A DNA stretch of 64,000 nucleotides from Agapetus fuscipes (lineage: Eukaryota > Arthropoda > Insecta > Trichoptera > Glossosomatidae). The notes under the pieces were generated by a model, which saw nothing but the letters and a program-made list of their open reading frames with translations, searched no databases and was not told where the DNA came from. Both the position numbers and the translations under genes were made by a program. Of the stretch, positions 10,816 through 21,693 are shown piece by piece (within the stretch, counting starts at the first letter, position 1; each line of letters starts with the position of its first letter). The stretch covers positions 7,378,001 through 7,442,000 of the forward strand of contig OX637363.1 in NCBI GenBank assembly GCA_951799405.1, given 5' to 3'.

Positions 10816-11342
10816 CTCTCCAGAACAATTTAGTTTTTGTCGCTTATTGCCTTTTAACCGTCGATATACATTTTTTATTTGAATTTCGTGATTTAACCGT
10901 TAACGTAATTTTTTATACTAATGGAACAGTTTGTATTTTTTTACTTGGATACTTCCTAATGTACGATGTCGGAATAATGCCCTCAACGAATAATAAAAAA
11001 AGATTTTTCAAAAGTGACAGGACAAAGCCTTTTTTATATACGTCATCGTACAATTGACCATTATTTTGAAAAAAATATAAATTACGTAGCGGCTGATAAA
11101 GGTTTTGACGTTGATTAATTAATGTTAAAAAATAATTTACTCTGAAACATCATGTCAAAATTTTTTGCGGGTTTGTTAAAGTATCCCTTTAACATTTTCA
11201 GTTTTGATCGTTGACATAATAAAAAATTTAAACCATTTTTTAAATTGAAATCTGTGGATGATGTTTTCATGTCATTTTAATTTTTCCAGAATCAACGTTT
11301 TACTTGAAACCTTTTTTCATTAATTTAAAATGTTATTTTAAT
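10816..11342. other. No gene seen
   Basis: AT-rich, no family recognised. Confidence 0.4.
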
Positions 11343-11590
11343 AAATGTTTCAGGGAAGGTCGGCAAAAGTTACAGGGTTTTTTTTTTTTAAAGAAATCCT
11401 GTGCGGGAGACTCCCTAGATTCTAGAGACTCTAGGGGTCTATGATCATTTGAGGTTTGGATTTTAATTTGTAAGTGCACATTCAGCATTTGTAAGCGCGA
11501 ACTTACACGTGTTTTTTGTGGGCATGCATTTGATATGAGCTTTGAATATTAATATATCCTTGCAACTTATTTTATAGATTATATGCTCCG
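11343..11590 (+). mobile_element. Family A copy split by SINE D fragment
   Basis: TTTCAGGGAAGGTCGGCAAAAG to 11378, then a 64-bp insertion of reversed SINE D 3' end. It resumes at 11443 (ATCATTTGAGGTTTGG) and ends near ATTTTATAGATTAT. Confidence 0.7.
11379..11442 (-). mobile_element. SINE D 3'-end fragment
   Basis: Poly-T followed by AAATCCTGTGCGGGAGACTC and CTAGAGACTCTAGG. On the minus strand it is the last ~50 bp of SINE D plus its poly-A. Insertion of such a short piece implies strong 5' truncation. Confidence 0.75.
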
Positions 11591-11833
11591 CCGGAACCAT
11601 TCTCTGAAAATTGTCAGCATATGCTAAACATTTTTTACAGTATGTGCGTTACGCCTCATATCGACCCAAAAGTTAATGGTGTGAATTTTGGATGCATCTC
11701 GATAGACAGACATCTAGCGCCAGATGGGCGATTTTTTTGTATCATTGAAAACAAGCTATTGTCAAAATTTAGGTTGGCATATTTGTTGGTTAATTGTATT
11801 TATTTTAGTTACCTACATTTAATAAGAGTTTTA

Positions 11834-12162
11834 GGCTCGGACCGGTCCGTAGTCCGTAGTGGCAACACTTCGGACTCGTAAATGGAAGGTTGTGGATTCG
11901 GATCCCGGCGGAGCACACAAAAATACCATTAATATTTCGAATGTGCTCTTCGCTGGGTTGAAGAATTCATAAGCCTTTACCAATGACCGGTCACCAAGGG
12001 TCCATCCAGCCTTACAGCAACTGGGTCTTGCTTGAGTATTGGCGCTTTGTAGCGACGACTAAGCTCGTACACCTCTGCGGCACTACAACAAGTGTCATAG
12101 ACCCCTAGAGTCTTCAGAATCTAGGGAGTCTCCCGCACAGGATTTTCTTAAAAAAAAAAAAG
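11834..12162 (+). mobile_element. SINE D, full length
   Basis: Best full copy. The tRNA-like head has GTAGTCCGTAGTGGCAACAC (A-box region), ACTCGTAAATGGAAGG and a B box with GTGGATTCGGATCCC. The body includes CTCTTCGCTGGGTTGAAG, GACCGGTCACC, TTGGCGCTTTGTAGCGACGA and ACTACAACAAGTGTCATAG. It ends in GTCTCCCGCACAGGATTTTC and poly-A at 12150-12162. Length about 328 bp. The CTCGTAA anticodon-loop position suggests a tRNA-Thr(CGT)-like ancestor, which is tentative. Confidence 0.85.
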
Positions 12163-12184
12163 GCTTACACGGCCGGCTGATGAT

Positions 12185-12570
12185 GCTGGAGTGATGCTTT
12201 CCGGGATCTGTTGCCGTGGTCTGTGGGAGCTGGAGCTTCCGGACGTTTCGCCCATTTCTACGATGGGCTTCTTCAGCGTGAAGTACGATGATGATGATGA
12301 TCTTGATGAGATCTGTGATGTCAGTGTGTGTGCACTAAGGGTTTATATGTCTACCAATGGTGCTTTTAAAACGACTAACACACGCTGTAGAAGCAAGACG
12401 GTAGACATATAAACCCTCAGTGCACACACACTGACATCACAGTTCTCATCAAGATCGTCATCATCATCATACTTCACGCTGAAGAAGCCCATCGTAGAAA
12501 TGGGCGAAACGTCCGGAAGCTCCAACTCCCACAGACCACGGCAACAGATCCCGGATAGCATCACTCCAGC
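12185..12570. repeat. Large palindrome with hairpin motifs in both arms
   Basis: Arms 12185-12357 and 12400-12570 are nearly perfect inverted repeats with a 42-bp loop. Each arm holds the motif CTGAAGA, then GCCCAT-CGTAGA-AATGGGC, then GAAACGTCC (minus 12241-12276, plus 12479-12514). It also holds a GAT-rich stretch. No coding function; the two 73-codon ORFs here are mirror artefacts. Candidate inverted termini of a Penelope-like or related element. Confidence 0.8.
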
Positions 12571-12734
12571 AACCTATATGTATTCATTGTCCAAATTCTA
12601 CTATTTCTGGAAAAGATACACGCCTTTCTTTTAGTTCCAGTTTTGGTATTTTTTAATGTAAAATAAAGTAACCAAACCAAAAATGTAAAAATCCACACTT
12701 AAATTTCATAAATGTAATTTAACTACAATATATT

Positions 12735-13060
12735 TTAAAGAATGGAAAAAACGGATTTTACTGACCGTGTAAAAGAGAAGAACAATTTTCTCTACGTTTC
12801 ATCGGAGTCATATCCGACGTCCTCAGGAGACGTGTGTCCTCTATAAGGAGGAACCACGAACTGTTGAAATTGTTGTTGGATCGAGGCCGAAGGTTGTAGG
12901 TATTTTTAGTAACCTTCGGAGATACATCCATAGATGTCGCTCTACTTCCAGTTGTACAGAAGGACGATATTATGTCTTCTTGTGAAATCGTCCGATTAAT
13001 AAAAGGGTGTCGTTCTTCTCTTTTACACGGTCAGTAAAATCCGTTTTTTTCATTCTTTAA
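12735..13060. repeat. Family G inverted-repeat element, copy 1
   Basis: Outer inverted repeats of about 48 bp (AAGAATGGAAAAAACGGATT and AAAATCCGTTTTTTTCATTC). The left part contains the hairpin motif on the minus strand (12795-12826: CTGAGGA, TCGGA-TATGAC-TCCGA, TGAAACG). The interior differs from copy 2 at 55.6 kb. No ORF. Confidence 0.75.
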
Positions 13061-13121
13061 AATGTCTAACGACCGTAAAAATAATTTAAAATCTTTAATA
13101 ACTACAATATGTCGTACTTCT

Positions 13122-13257
13122 TAGTGGTGGCGGATTGCCGTGCAGTGGGAATGTGTGCCTGGAGGAGGAAGACGTTGGATAGACAGCGCTGGCAGTGGTT
13201 GCTGAGGGAGGCCAAGACCCACCCCGGGTTGTCGTGCCAATGATGATGATGATGATG
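13122..13257 (+). mobile_element. RTE-like LINE 3' end (family O)
   Basis: Reads RKTLDRQRWQWLLREAKTHP and a stop, then (TGA)n. It is flanked by a duplication of about 13 bp, ATGTCGTACTTCT (13109-13121 and 13258-13270). Only ~135 bp of the 3' end are left. A second copy lies at 20286-20435. Confidence 0.75.
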
Positions 13258-13270
13258 ATGTCGTACTTCT

Positions 13271-13651
13271 CTGAAAAAATGGTGGCTTTGACAAAACTAT
13301 TCTTACAGGACGGGTGCTTAGCCTCACACCAACACATTAGTCAACTTTACAACAAAAAGATAAATTGAGAAGGTTTACGGTCGTTTAATTTTGTTAAAAA
13401 AAAAGACTAATTAATCTGGAAAATTTTGTTTTATGAAAAACGAGCCAGACTGCAAAATATTTCGCTAACTTTCACACAATACAAACGAGCGCTTATCCAT
13501 GCGTATTAATATTAGTCAAAAGTTTTAATCAGTGCTCCAAGTATAAAACTTTACTCATCTAAACTCAGTCATAGCGTTTGGCTGGTCATGTATTGCAGCC
13601 TCCACATGAGTAAGCTGGAATAAACATTTATTATTATTATTATATTATTTA
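13271..13651. other. No gene seen
   Basis: AT-rich. A (TTA)n microsatellite lies at 13625-13650, just before a family A copy. Confidence 0.4.
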
Positions 13652-13899
13652 GTTCCTTGACTGATAGGTTGGGATGAGGTTGACCACCCATACTGTAAAA
13701 AATGGTTCACTTTGCCAATGTTACCCCTGTTTCAGGGAAGGTCGGCAAGAGTTGCAGGGCTTATGTTCATTTGAGATTGGGTTTTTTTTATATTGGAGGT
13801 CCACATGTGTGAGCGCGAAATTATGCGTGTCTGTTTGTGGAAATGCATTGAATATGAATCTCAAATGATACATATCTTTGCAGCTTAGATTTAGATTAA
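13652..13899 (+). mobile_element. Family A copy (TTTAGA tail)
   Basis: Full core, ending CAGCTTAGATTTAGATTAAG. Confidence 0.85.
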
Positions 13900-14016
13900 G
13901 ATATCAGGAAAGTAACAAAAATGTGAAAAATATTTGTAACCCTTTCATTTAATTTTTCCTCTTATTCTCAGTTTGACAAATATAGTACTTAATCTATAAT
14001 CTTTTAATCACTAGGT

Positions 14017-14342
14017 AATCTAAGTTGTTCCTTGAAAGTTCCATTATATGCATTTTCACAAGCAGTCACGTATAAATTCGCGCTTAAGCATGCCGCATGT
14101 GGATAATATAAAATGTATTATCGCATGTCATAATATAAAAACCCGAATTTCAAATGAACATACACCGTGCAACTCCTGCCGACCTTCCCTGAAACAGGGG
14201 TGACTTTGGAAAAGTGAACCATTTTCTACAGCATGGGTGATCAGCCGCATACCAACCTACAAGTCAAGGAACATACACAACAAATTACATTTACATTATG
14301 AGCTTTAAATGCTAATATATCTTTGCAACTTAGATTATAGAC
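14017..14342 (-). mobile_element. Family A copy with insertion/duplication
   Basis: Minus-strand copy 14017-14297 with an extra ~30 bp (ATAATATAAAATGTATTATC) inside the core. A plus-strand fragment (14298-14342, GAGCTTTAAATGCTAATATA, 7-bp-tail subfamily) lies directly after it. Confidence 0.7.
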
Positions 14343-14373
14343 TTCCATGTTTTGGCAAAACGCTGTGCATGCG

Positions 14374-14679
14374 TTACTCTGTAAAGTTACATATAAAGGT
14401 ACACTCGTACCCTTTGTACGAGTTGCAAAACTTAAGTAATGTAAAGTTTACGGCAATTATTTAAGAGTGATTTCCCCCAAAATCTGCCGTTTTTGTTTGT
14501 TTAAACTTGATTTTCTTAATCATTGTAACTTTTTTGCTAAGACCACAAAGTGTAAGAAACAAAAACGGCAGATTTTGGGAGAAATCACGCTTTAATATTT
14601 TCCGTTAACTTTACTTTTCTCAAGTTTGCAACTCGTACTAAGGGTACTGGTGCAGAATGTGAAACGCTTTACAGAGTAA
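14374..14679. mobile_element. Fold-back MITE, family F, copy 1
   Basis: A 306-bp imperfect palindrome with ends TTACTCTGTAAAG and CTTTACAGAGTAA. It would be TA-flanked if the repeat is CTCTGTAAAG. Inner arms include AAAATCTGCCGTTTTTGTTT and AAACAAAAACGGCAGATTTT. No ORF. TA target use would fit Tc1/mariner-type, as an inference. Confidence 0.75.
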
Positions 14680-14884
14680 TTACCCATGGTGTGTCGCCGT
14701 GGAGATGAATTCTTGTATTTTGTTGGAGAGTTTTGCAAAATGCTAAATTCGCATAACTGATTACAGAGAAATATAGCTTTTATACCGCACGAAATAATTC
14801 GTTTATTTGTGGGAAAACTTCAATTAATTTTGTTTTCGAAACGTTGCACTGTAACTGCAACTCTTTCGCCATACCACTAGCAGA

Positions 14885-15452
14885 CACCGGTACGTAGTCT
14901 AGTGGTCAACTCTTTTGATTCGTAAATGGAAGGTTGTGAGTTCAAATCCTGCCGAAATACAAAAAATAATATACATGACAATGACAATTTGTCGTGTATG
15001 TTCCTTGACTTATAGGTTGGTATGCGGCTGACCACCCAAACTGTAAAAAATGGTTCACTTTGCCAATGTCATCCCTGTTTCAGGGAAGGACGGCAAGAGT
15101 TGCAGGGCTTATGTTCATTTGAGATTGGGTTTTTAAAATTTAGGTCCACATGCTGTTAGCGCGAAATTATACATGTCTGCTTGTGGGAATGCATTTAATA
15201 TAAATCTTAAATAATATATATCCTTGCAGCTTAGATTAGATTAGATTAGAATATACCATTTATATTTTTAAATACGCTCTTCGCTGGGTGAAAAATTAAT
15301 ATTCCTTTACCAAAGACCTGTCTTGCTTGAGTATTGGCGCTTTGAAGTGATGACTAAGCTCATAAACACCTCTGCGGCACTACAACAAGTGTCATAGCCC
15401 CCTAGAGGCTCGTAAATCTAGGGAGTCTCCCGCACAGGATTTCTTAGAAAGA
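14885..15452 (+). mobile_element. SINE D split by family A
   Basis: The tRNA-like head (GTACGTAGTCTAGTGGTCAA, GTGAGTTCAAATCC) is at 14885-14975. The body and end (TACCATTTATATTT to CCCGCACAGGATTTC) are at 15251-15452. The family A copy at 14985-15250 sits between them. Confidence 0.8.
14985..15250 (+). mobile_element. Family A copy inside SINE D
   Basis: Full core, 5'-truncated, tail GATTAGATTAGATTAG. ATATAC occurs on both sides as a possible target duplication. Confidence 0.85.
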
Positions 15453-15502
15453 AATAAGGCGGATTGGTCTTTACAGGGTTTGCTTCCATTTCATACACAT
15501 CT

Positions 15503-15753
15503 ATTCTAATCTTATCTAAGTCGCAAAGACATGTAACATTGGGGATTCACATTATATGCATTTTCATAAGTGGACCCGTATAATTTCGCATTTCTAATGA
15601 CGTATGTGAACGTACAACATAAAAACTAAAATCTAAAATATACACCCTGCAACTCTTGCCAACCTTCCCTAAAACAGGGACAACATTGGCAAAGTGAACC
15701 ATTTTCTACAGCATGGGTGGTCAGCCGCATACCAACCTATAAGTCCAGGAACA
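15503..15753 (-). mobile_element. Family A copy (ATTGGGG subfamily)
   Basis: Full but diverged core, beginning CTAATCTTATCTAAGTCGC and ending CTATAAGTCCAGGAACAT. Confidence 0.8.
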
Positions 15754-15754
15754 T

Positions 15755-16024
15755 ATGAGTCGTATAACTGCAAACGCCGTCATCTCCAAAATTTATGATT
15801 TTTGAGATAATGATTCAATTTGATTCTGCGCAGTGTAACAAATCATTTGCTGTGTGCGATATAATGTAAACCTCACTTAATCCTTCGTATTTTAATTGAA
15901 AAAGTATGATTTCGTGCAAACGCCGTCATCTCCAACTGGTGTTGTCGTTTTACAAGTTTACAAGTTTATTTTTCTCAAAATCATCGCGTAAGGAGTTGAC
16001 GGCGTTTGCATTTATACGACTCAT
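15755..16024. mobile_element. MITE family P, 28-bp inverted ends
   Basis: Ends ATGAGTCGTATAACTGCAAA (from 15755) and TTTGCATTTATACGACTCAT (to 16024), with GCCGTCA continuing each arm. The subterminal motif GCAAACGCCGTCATCTCCAA occurs twice (15769, 15918). No ORF. Inserted at the 5' edge of a family A copy. Confidence 0.75.
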
Positions 16025-16590
16025 ATAATGCCTTTTTTAAATTGACTATTTATTTTATGGAAGTCCATACAGATAATATTATATTAAAGGGCCTGTTGCA
16101 CCAACTTACACACATCAAATTTGATTGTTATTCTGGTATATGTAAATGTTTTTCAGTGAATCACACTTCAAGGGTCTCAAAAACTGCTCTTTTATCGTTT
16201 ATCAATCTCAACTCAAGCGAGTCCCAGTTGCTATGAGGCTAGATTTTAGAAATCCATCCGGAGAAAAAATTTCAATCATTTGTTGGTAAAGCAGTTTCCC
16301 AGTTTACCGATGCGAATTTTCATTTGCAAGATGGCTGCCGGCGGTAAATTTAAAAATAGAAGACGCTTTTCCCGCTCATTTTTATGGAAAATTACATTTC
16401 TCTCTGTGGTGCACAATTTCCTTTTTCAGATAGCGAATGTCTATATTGAGCACACTGAATATTTCTATTCATTTTCTATTTTATTTATAGGAATATTTAC
16501 CCATTCATGTTTATATGGTTGCCTTGAAGAAGGCACTAATTACGAAAAAAAAAATTGTCATAAATCGTACGCAGTTTGGTTTTATATGCT
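16025..16590. other. No gene seen
   Basis: The only longer ORF (16280-16741) runs into a family A repeat and has no recognisable domain. GCCTTGAAGAAGGCACTAAT near 16520 faintly resembles the hairpin motif catalogued elsewhere. Confidence 0.35.
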
Positions 16591-16808
16591 AAAATCTAAA
16601 TCTAAATCTAAGCTACAAAGATATGTATCATTTGAGATTAGCGCTCACACATGCCGCATGTGGACCTACAGTATAAAAAACCGAATCTCAAATGAACATA
16701 AGCCCTGCAACTCTTGCCGACCTTCCCTGAAACAGGGGTGACATTGGTAAAGGGAACCATTTTTTACAGTATGGGTTTTCAGCCTCATACCAACCTATAA
16801 GTCAAGAA
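16591..16808 (-). mobile_element. Family A copy (TTTAGA tail), internal deletion
   Basis: Begins AAATCTAAATCTAAATCTAA. About 50 bp between TTTGAGATT and AGCGCTCACAC are missing. Confidence 0.8.
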
Positions 16809-17149
16809 AATGCCAAATTATGCCAAGATAAAAAATAATTTCAATACGGCTCTTAATCCCTCAAAATATTTTTATGTGTTAAAGTTTGTTTTAACTCTGC
16901 GAAATGAAATTTGAAGTTTAAAAAAGGCACTTTATACCGCGTAAAGTAAATGACAGTTTATACTAAAATGTGTGTCGGGATAAGAGCGTTGTGTGAGCTT
17001 TATCAAAAAGTTATTTCAAGTTTTTTTGCTACATTTTTTGTGTATAGGAAATTATTGACTATTTTTGTAAAATTTATTTTTAAGGTTTTGTTATTTTTAA
17101 TACTCAACTGTTTTATTTTGCATAATTGATTCTAATCAAATTTATATTG

Positions 17150-17410
17150 CATACGTGATTCTAATCACGCTGGTGGAACAACGCTTGGAATCATCCACTA
17201 TGATCGAGAAATCAAGAACAGTCGAGAAACACCCGTATGAACGTATATAAATGTAAGCCGCAATCGTGAGCAGGCCAGAGTGTCGATTAAAACATTGAAC
17301 CGTGAAGTCGAAAGCAAGAGCTAGAAATCAGTACATTGTAAATTGTGAATCAAATAAATAAATAATTGCGGTTTAATTAAAAAATAACCCAGTAAAATCA
17401 TTATAATATT
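17150..17410 (+). mobile_element. Solo LTR (family L), copy 1
   Basis: Contains TATATAAATG (TATA-like), GAACCGTGAAGTCGAAAGC, AGAGCTAGAAATCAGTACAT, the poly-A signal AATAAATAATTG and ACCCAGTAAAATCATTA at the end. Shared with six other loci in the window. No internal retrotransposon sequence is found nearby. Confidence 0.65.
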
Positions 17411-18017
17411 ATATTTCTGCGGGCCACGTGTTTGGCAGGCCTGGCTTACAGCAAAGTCAACGAATTTTCTTCATTCATCTATTGTCTTTTAAAAGACTGT
17501 TTTTTTTTTTTTAATTTTGAACAGTTCTTCTTTTTGGCCTGTTCAGTGTTTATGCCGTGTCAAAATTAAAATTAACTTCTCAACGCAATATTATATTTTT
17601 TGTAGAGAAATAAGAAACAAAGAAAATGCAAAATATTCTGTAAACTTTACGTAATGGTGACATTAATACTTGTCTTAAAAAAACCGACCAACTTTATTAA
17701 ATATTTCTTCATTCTCCTCACAATGTTCCCTTATATTTTTTATCTCATTATTCTCTTGAAATCTCAGCAATACCCGCAGTACGCGTAAATAGAAAAAAGT
17801 GTATGAAAACTAAATCAGCCTAGAGGTGCTATTATATTATCTTCAATACATTTTTCTATTAACGCGATGGTGGGGAATTCACGCAATGCTTTATACTAGG
17901 GGTACTAACGCATTATCTCAGTCAACATTTTTGACGTACTCATTTTTTTATTTGACGACAAAAATGTTTAGCTTCTTTATAAAATGTAAATATGAATTTA
18001 AAAAATATTCTTTTGTC
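17411..18017. other. No gene seen
   Basis: AT-rich, no family recognised. Confidence 0.4.
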
Positions 18018-18497
18018 TACGACCGGTCCGTAGTCCGGTGGTAACACTTCGGATTCGTGAATGGAAGGTTGTGGGTTCGAATCCCAGAGAAGCATAAAAA
18101 ATGTTCCATTTACATTTTCAAATTTGCTCTTCGCTGGGTTGAAAAATTCATAAAACTTTACCAAAGACGGTCATCAAAAGCTCCATCCAGATTTACAGCA
18201 ACTGAGTCTTGCTTGAGGATTGGCGCTTTGTAGCGACGACCAAGCTCGTAAAAAGTCCGGTCGATAGCTCAATTGGTAGAATGCTCGCATTCCATGGCGA
18301 TCTCAATGCTTACTCAGCCTTCACAAGAAATGAGAACTAGCCCTCTCGGACGCTGGGCAACCCTCGCTTCAATTGAAAGTAGTTGGTGTGAGGCCGGCCC
18401 TCTTACCCGTAAAAATAAATAGGTCCCGAATCGCCACATGCAATCCTTTTCAGGAATAACGCAGGAAAGAAGTTACACTGTATGTGTAGCTTAAATT
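18018..18497 (+). mobile_element. Dimeric SINE D-E, plus copy
   Basis: D head (GGTCCGTAGTCCGGTGGTAA, GTGGGTTCGAATCCC) and body to 18252. The junction AAGCTCGTAAAAAGTCCGG leads to the E head (GATAGCTCAATTGGTAG) and the E body with GGCCGGCC. It ends AAGTTACACTGTATGTGTAG. The E part lacks ~90 bp after its head (no CCCGTTTCGGTG block). Same junction as 5515-6018. Confidence 0.8.
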
Positions 18498-18800
18498 CGT
18501 TAAACATGAATAGAAACTCGATAAAAGGTGCTAGTGTTTCTCACTTGAAATTGAGTTAAGTTACTTTATTTGGGTGATACTCAGTTTGGGTATTTATAGC
18601 TTGAGGGCAATTACTCACACGTGAAATGTATCTTCACTTTACTCAACTTTGATACATGTCTAGACTCGATGCAATTAAAAACTTGAGAGGAGGAAAGTTC
18701 ACTCAAATAGGTAAAGTGACAGAATTTCTTCGTACGGCCCATGTCTTGAAAAATGTACATACGTAGATACAATATACAAGATAAGTTTTTTTTTATTTCC

Positions 18801-19085
18801 AATCTAATCAAATGTATGTTGCAAATATATGTAACATTTGAGATTCACATTACATGTGTTTTCACAAGCAGACACGTATAAGTTCGCGCTTAAACATGCC
18901 GCATGTGGACCTACAATATAAAAACCCGAATCTCAAATGAACATACACCCGCAACTCCTGCCGACCTTCCCTGAAACAGGGGTGACATTGGCAAAGTGAA
19001 CCATTTTCAACAGCATGGGTGGTCAGCCGCATACCAACCTATAGGTCAAGGAACATACAGAACAAATTCCATTTTTAAAATCAAC
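18801..19085 (-). mobile_element. Family A copy
   Basis: Full core plus UTR up to AACAAATTCC at 19070; the tail is degraded. Confidence 0.8.
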
Positions 19086-19137
19086 AATTTAATTATTTCT
19101 TAACTAAAAAAATATATTCATGAGATCAAGGCGTCCA

Positions 19138-19307
19138 GGGCTGGAAGTCTCATCCCCACGGTAATTCTCACCTACCGAATATCGGTAATATTTGTATGAA
19201 GACTAATCAGCTGTTCATTTGCGGCCATCTTGGATTGACAGGTCTTCATACAAATGTTACCGATATTCGGTAGGTAAGAATTACCATGGTGATGAGACCT
19301 CCAGCCC
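19138..19307. mobile_element. Fold-back MITE, family M
   Basis: A 170-bp palindrome: GGGCTGGAAGTCTCATC pairs with GATGAGACCTCCAGCCC. The inner arms contain ACCGAATATCGGTAA. The loop (CAGCTGTTC to GGCCATCTTGGATTGACAG) is also found at 62265-62300. Confidence 0.8.
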
Positions 19308-19678
19308 AGCTATCTTTCCATCTTTCAAGAGGTCTTTCTTCTGGGCGTTGACCTCTTGGCAACTCATTTGCTACCAGGTATGCAAGTCTCCAAAGACTCA
19401 TTCTGAAGACGGGATCTCTCCTAAATAGCCTCATAGATCTGCTCCATCTCACTATGTTCTTTATTTCTCAGGCTTTTCGTATGTGGTCATTGCAATGCCT
19501 GAGATCATTAAAGATAAATTAATTTCAAGATGATAAGATTCAGGGATGGCTGTTTTTGTGTGAATCTAACCTCAAGAGACCTTTGCATGCTTGTTCGCTT
19601 TTAGACAGCGCTAATTTTGCAAGCATGGCCTAGTTCATGTAAGGCTGGATGTATCTTTGTGAGCGGTCTTTCGGTCTA
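19308..19678. other. No gene seen
   Basis: Contains a SINE-like CTAACCTCAAGAGACCTTTG and AAGGCTGGATGTATC remnant (19565-19660). Otherwise unassigned. Confidence 0.35.
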
Positions 19679-19932
19679 AGTCTAATCTAATCTAAGTTGC
19701 AAAGATATGTCACATTGAGGATTCACATTATAAGCATTTTCACAAGCAGACACGTATGAATTCGCGCCTTAACATGTGAACTGACAATATAAAAACCTAA
19801 ATCTCAAATGCAACCTTTGCCGACCATCTCTGGAACAAGGGTGACATTGGCAAAGTGAACCATTTTCTACAGCATGGGTGGCCAGCCGCGTTCCAATTTA
19901 TAAGTCAAGGATTATACACAACAAATTACATA
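19679..19932 (-). mobile_element. Family A copy, first of a tandem pair
   Basis: CTAATCTAATCTAAGTTGC to GTCAAGGATTATACAC, the ATTGAGG subfamily. Confidence 0.8.
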
Positions 19933-19935
19933 CAA

Positions 19936-20207
19936 ACTTGTCTTATCTCATCTAAGTTGCAAAGATATGTAACATTGAGGGTTCACATTATACAGTATGC
20001 ACTTTTTTACAAGCAGACACGTATGAGTTCGCGCTTAAACATGCCGCAAGTGGACTAACAATGTAAAAACCCTAATGTCAAATGAACATACACCCTGCAA
20101 TTTTATGCCGACCTTCCCTGGAACAGGGGTGACATTGGCAAAAGTGAACCAATTTTTACAGCAAGGGGGGTCAGCCTCATATTAACCTACCAGTCTAGGG
20201 GCCAACA
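19936..20207 (-). mobile_element. Family A copy, second of a tandem pair
   Basis: Same orientation and subfamily as its neighbour. Begins CTTATCTCATCTAAGTTGC. Confidence 0.8.
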
Positions 20208-20285
20208 TGACGGGAAAATTAATTTAAAAAAAAAATACTCTGAAACATGCAAATGCACCTTTTATTTTACAATATTTAAGGTCTA

Positions 20286-20435
20286 TATTCATCATCATCA
20301 TCATCATTGGTACGACAACCCGGGGTGGGTCTTGGCCTCCCTCAGAAACCGCTGCGAGCGCTGTCTATCCAACGTCTTCCTTCTCTAGTCCCACATTCCC
20401 ACTGCACGGCAATCCGCCACCACTCCATCCATTAA
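20286..20435 (-). mobile_element. RTE-like LINE 3' end (family O), copy 2
   Basis: On the minus strand reads KTLDRQRSQRFLREAKTHPG and a stop, then (TGA)n (20286-20305 as ATC repeats). Frame broken upstream by a stop. Confidence 0.7.
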
Positions 20436-20944
20436 GGTCTATATTAAACCTGTAAAATCAGTCAAGGGGCACAAAAAAATATAAATGAAGTACAAAAAAT
20501 AACTAATATAATTTTGATATCTCTTGATGGGGGACAATTGAAATGATTTCCTAAGAAAACAAACAAATGAGACGTGTTTTCTGTAATATATATGGAAAAG
20601 CGATGCCGCATCTTTGCTCCTCGAGCCATTGTGTGTCATTTGCAGACGTTGCCAACAATTTCCATCATTATTTTTATTGCGCCAATAAAGTAACGAGACC
20701 CATTCTTCTTTTGAAGACTGGGTTTGTCTGTATTGGATCCCTTTTGTTGAACATCTTCTCGTTTGTTCTCGAAAAATCAATTATCCATTGAAACGTTTTC
20801 TGATCAGATGATGAAAAGGCAAATGAAGAAAGCAAATAAAGAATAATAAACAAGAAAATGAGGTACAAGTATTATTGTTTTTTTTTTAATAAAGGAAACT
20901 CCATGATACAGCTTTAATCTAAGTTACAGAGACAAAATTGAAGA
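20436..20944. other. No gene seen
   Basis: Overlapping ORFs on both strands show no family signature. Confidence 0.35.
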
Positions 20945-20948
20945 TCCG

Positions 20949-21251
20949 GTTAAGATTCTAGTTGGGTTCTTTTAATCGAACTGCAATTTATTTTTCAAGA
21001 TTTATTTTACACAATGTCGGTTTGCAATGTACTGATTTCTAGCTCTTGCTTTCGACTTTACGACTCAATTCTTTAATCGACCTGTCTCTCACACAATTGC
21101 GGTCCAAATATATAGCGTCCAAATGGACGCCTCTCGCATATTCAGGACCCTTCTTCGCACTTTTGTATTGTTTCTTATTAGTCTTGTTACCTAAGCCTTA
21201 TCTTATACCTGAATGATATCATAAGTAGTGCACTCCAAATTTTTGCTTGCT
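20949..21251 (-). mobile_element. Solo LTR (family L), copy 2
   Basis: Minus-strand LTR with GGGTTCTTTTAATCGAACTG, GATTTCTAGCTCTTGC, TATATAGCG and ACGCCTCTCGCATATTC. Confidence 0.65.
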
Positions 21252-21599
21252 AATAAATAATTATAAATATCTGTAATAACTGAATTGCGTGAAGTGTATT
21301 GGTGTTTACAGTGTAAAGCTAACTCAATTTTTTATCACAAATTGTTCGCGGTTCTCTCTGACTGCTGCTTGTGTGTTTTTTTTTCAAATTAAAAATAAAT
21401 GTTTCAACGCTTGTAATATCAATAAGGACTATTTTTGTAAATCTGTCCAATAAATTGCAGCCAATAAACATAATTGCTTATATTATTGCTGAAGACTTTG
21501 TAGCAGGGCTGTCACTGCAATTGGGATAAATAAAAATAAACACAATAATCAAATAAATTGTACCTGTGACATAAAACAATAATATTATACTTAAATAAT
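21252..21599. other. No gene seen; possible LINE 5' region
   Basis: AT-rich. The 5' UTR of the LINE that follows could begin here but no boundary is visible. Confidence 0.3.
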
Positions 21600-21693
21600 A
21601 TAAAACTTAAATAACCCGTGAGAAAAAAAAATATATATTATAATTACAAGTAACTTCTTTTTTTTTTTTCCTCTTGTCCAACGATTTTTAACA

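Noticed and set aside
12191..12564. Two 73-codon ORFs with almost the same protein
   Set aside because: They are the two arms of one palindrome.
16280..16741. 153-codon ORF
   Set aside because: Its C-terminal third is translated family A repeat; no conserved domain.
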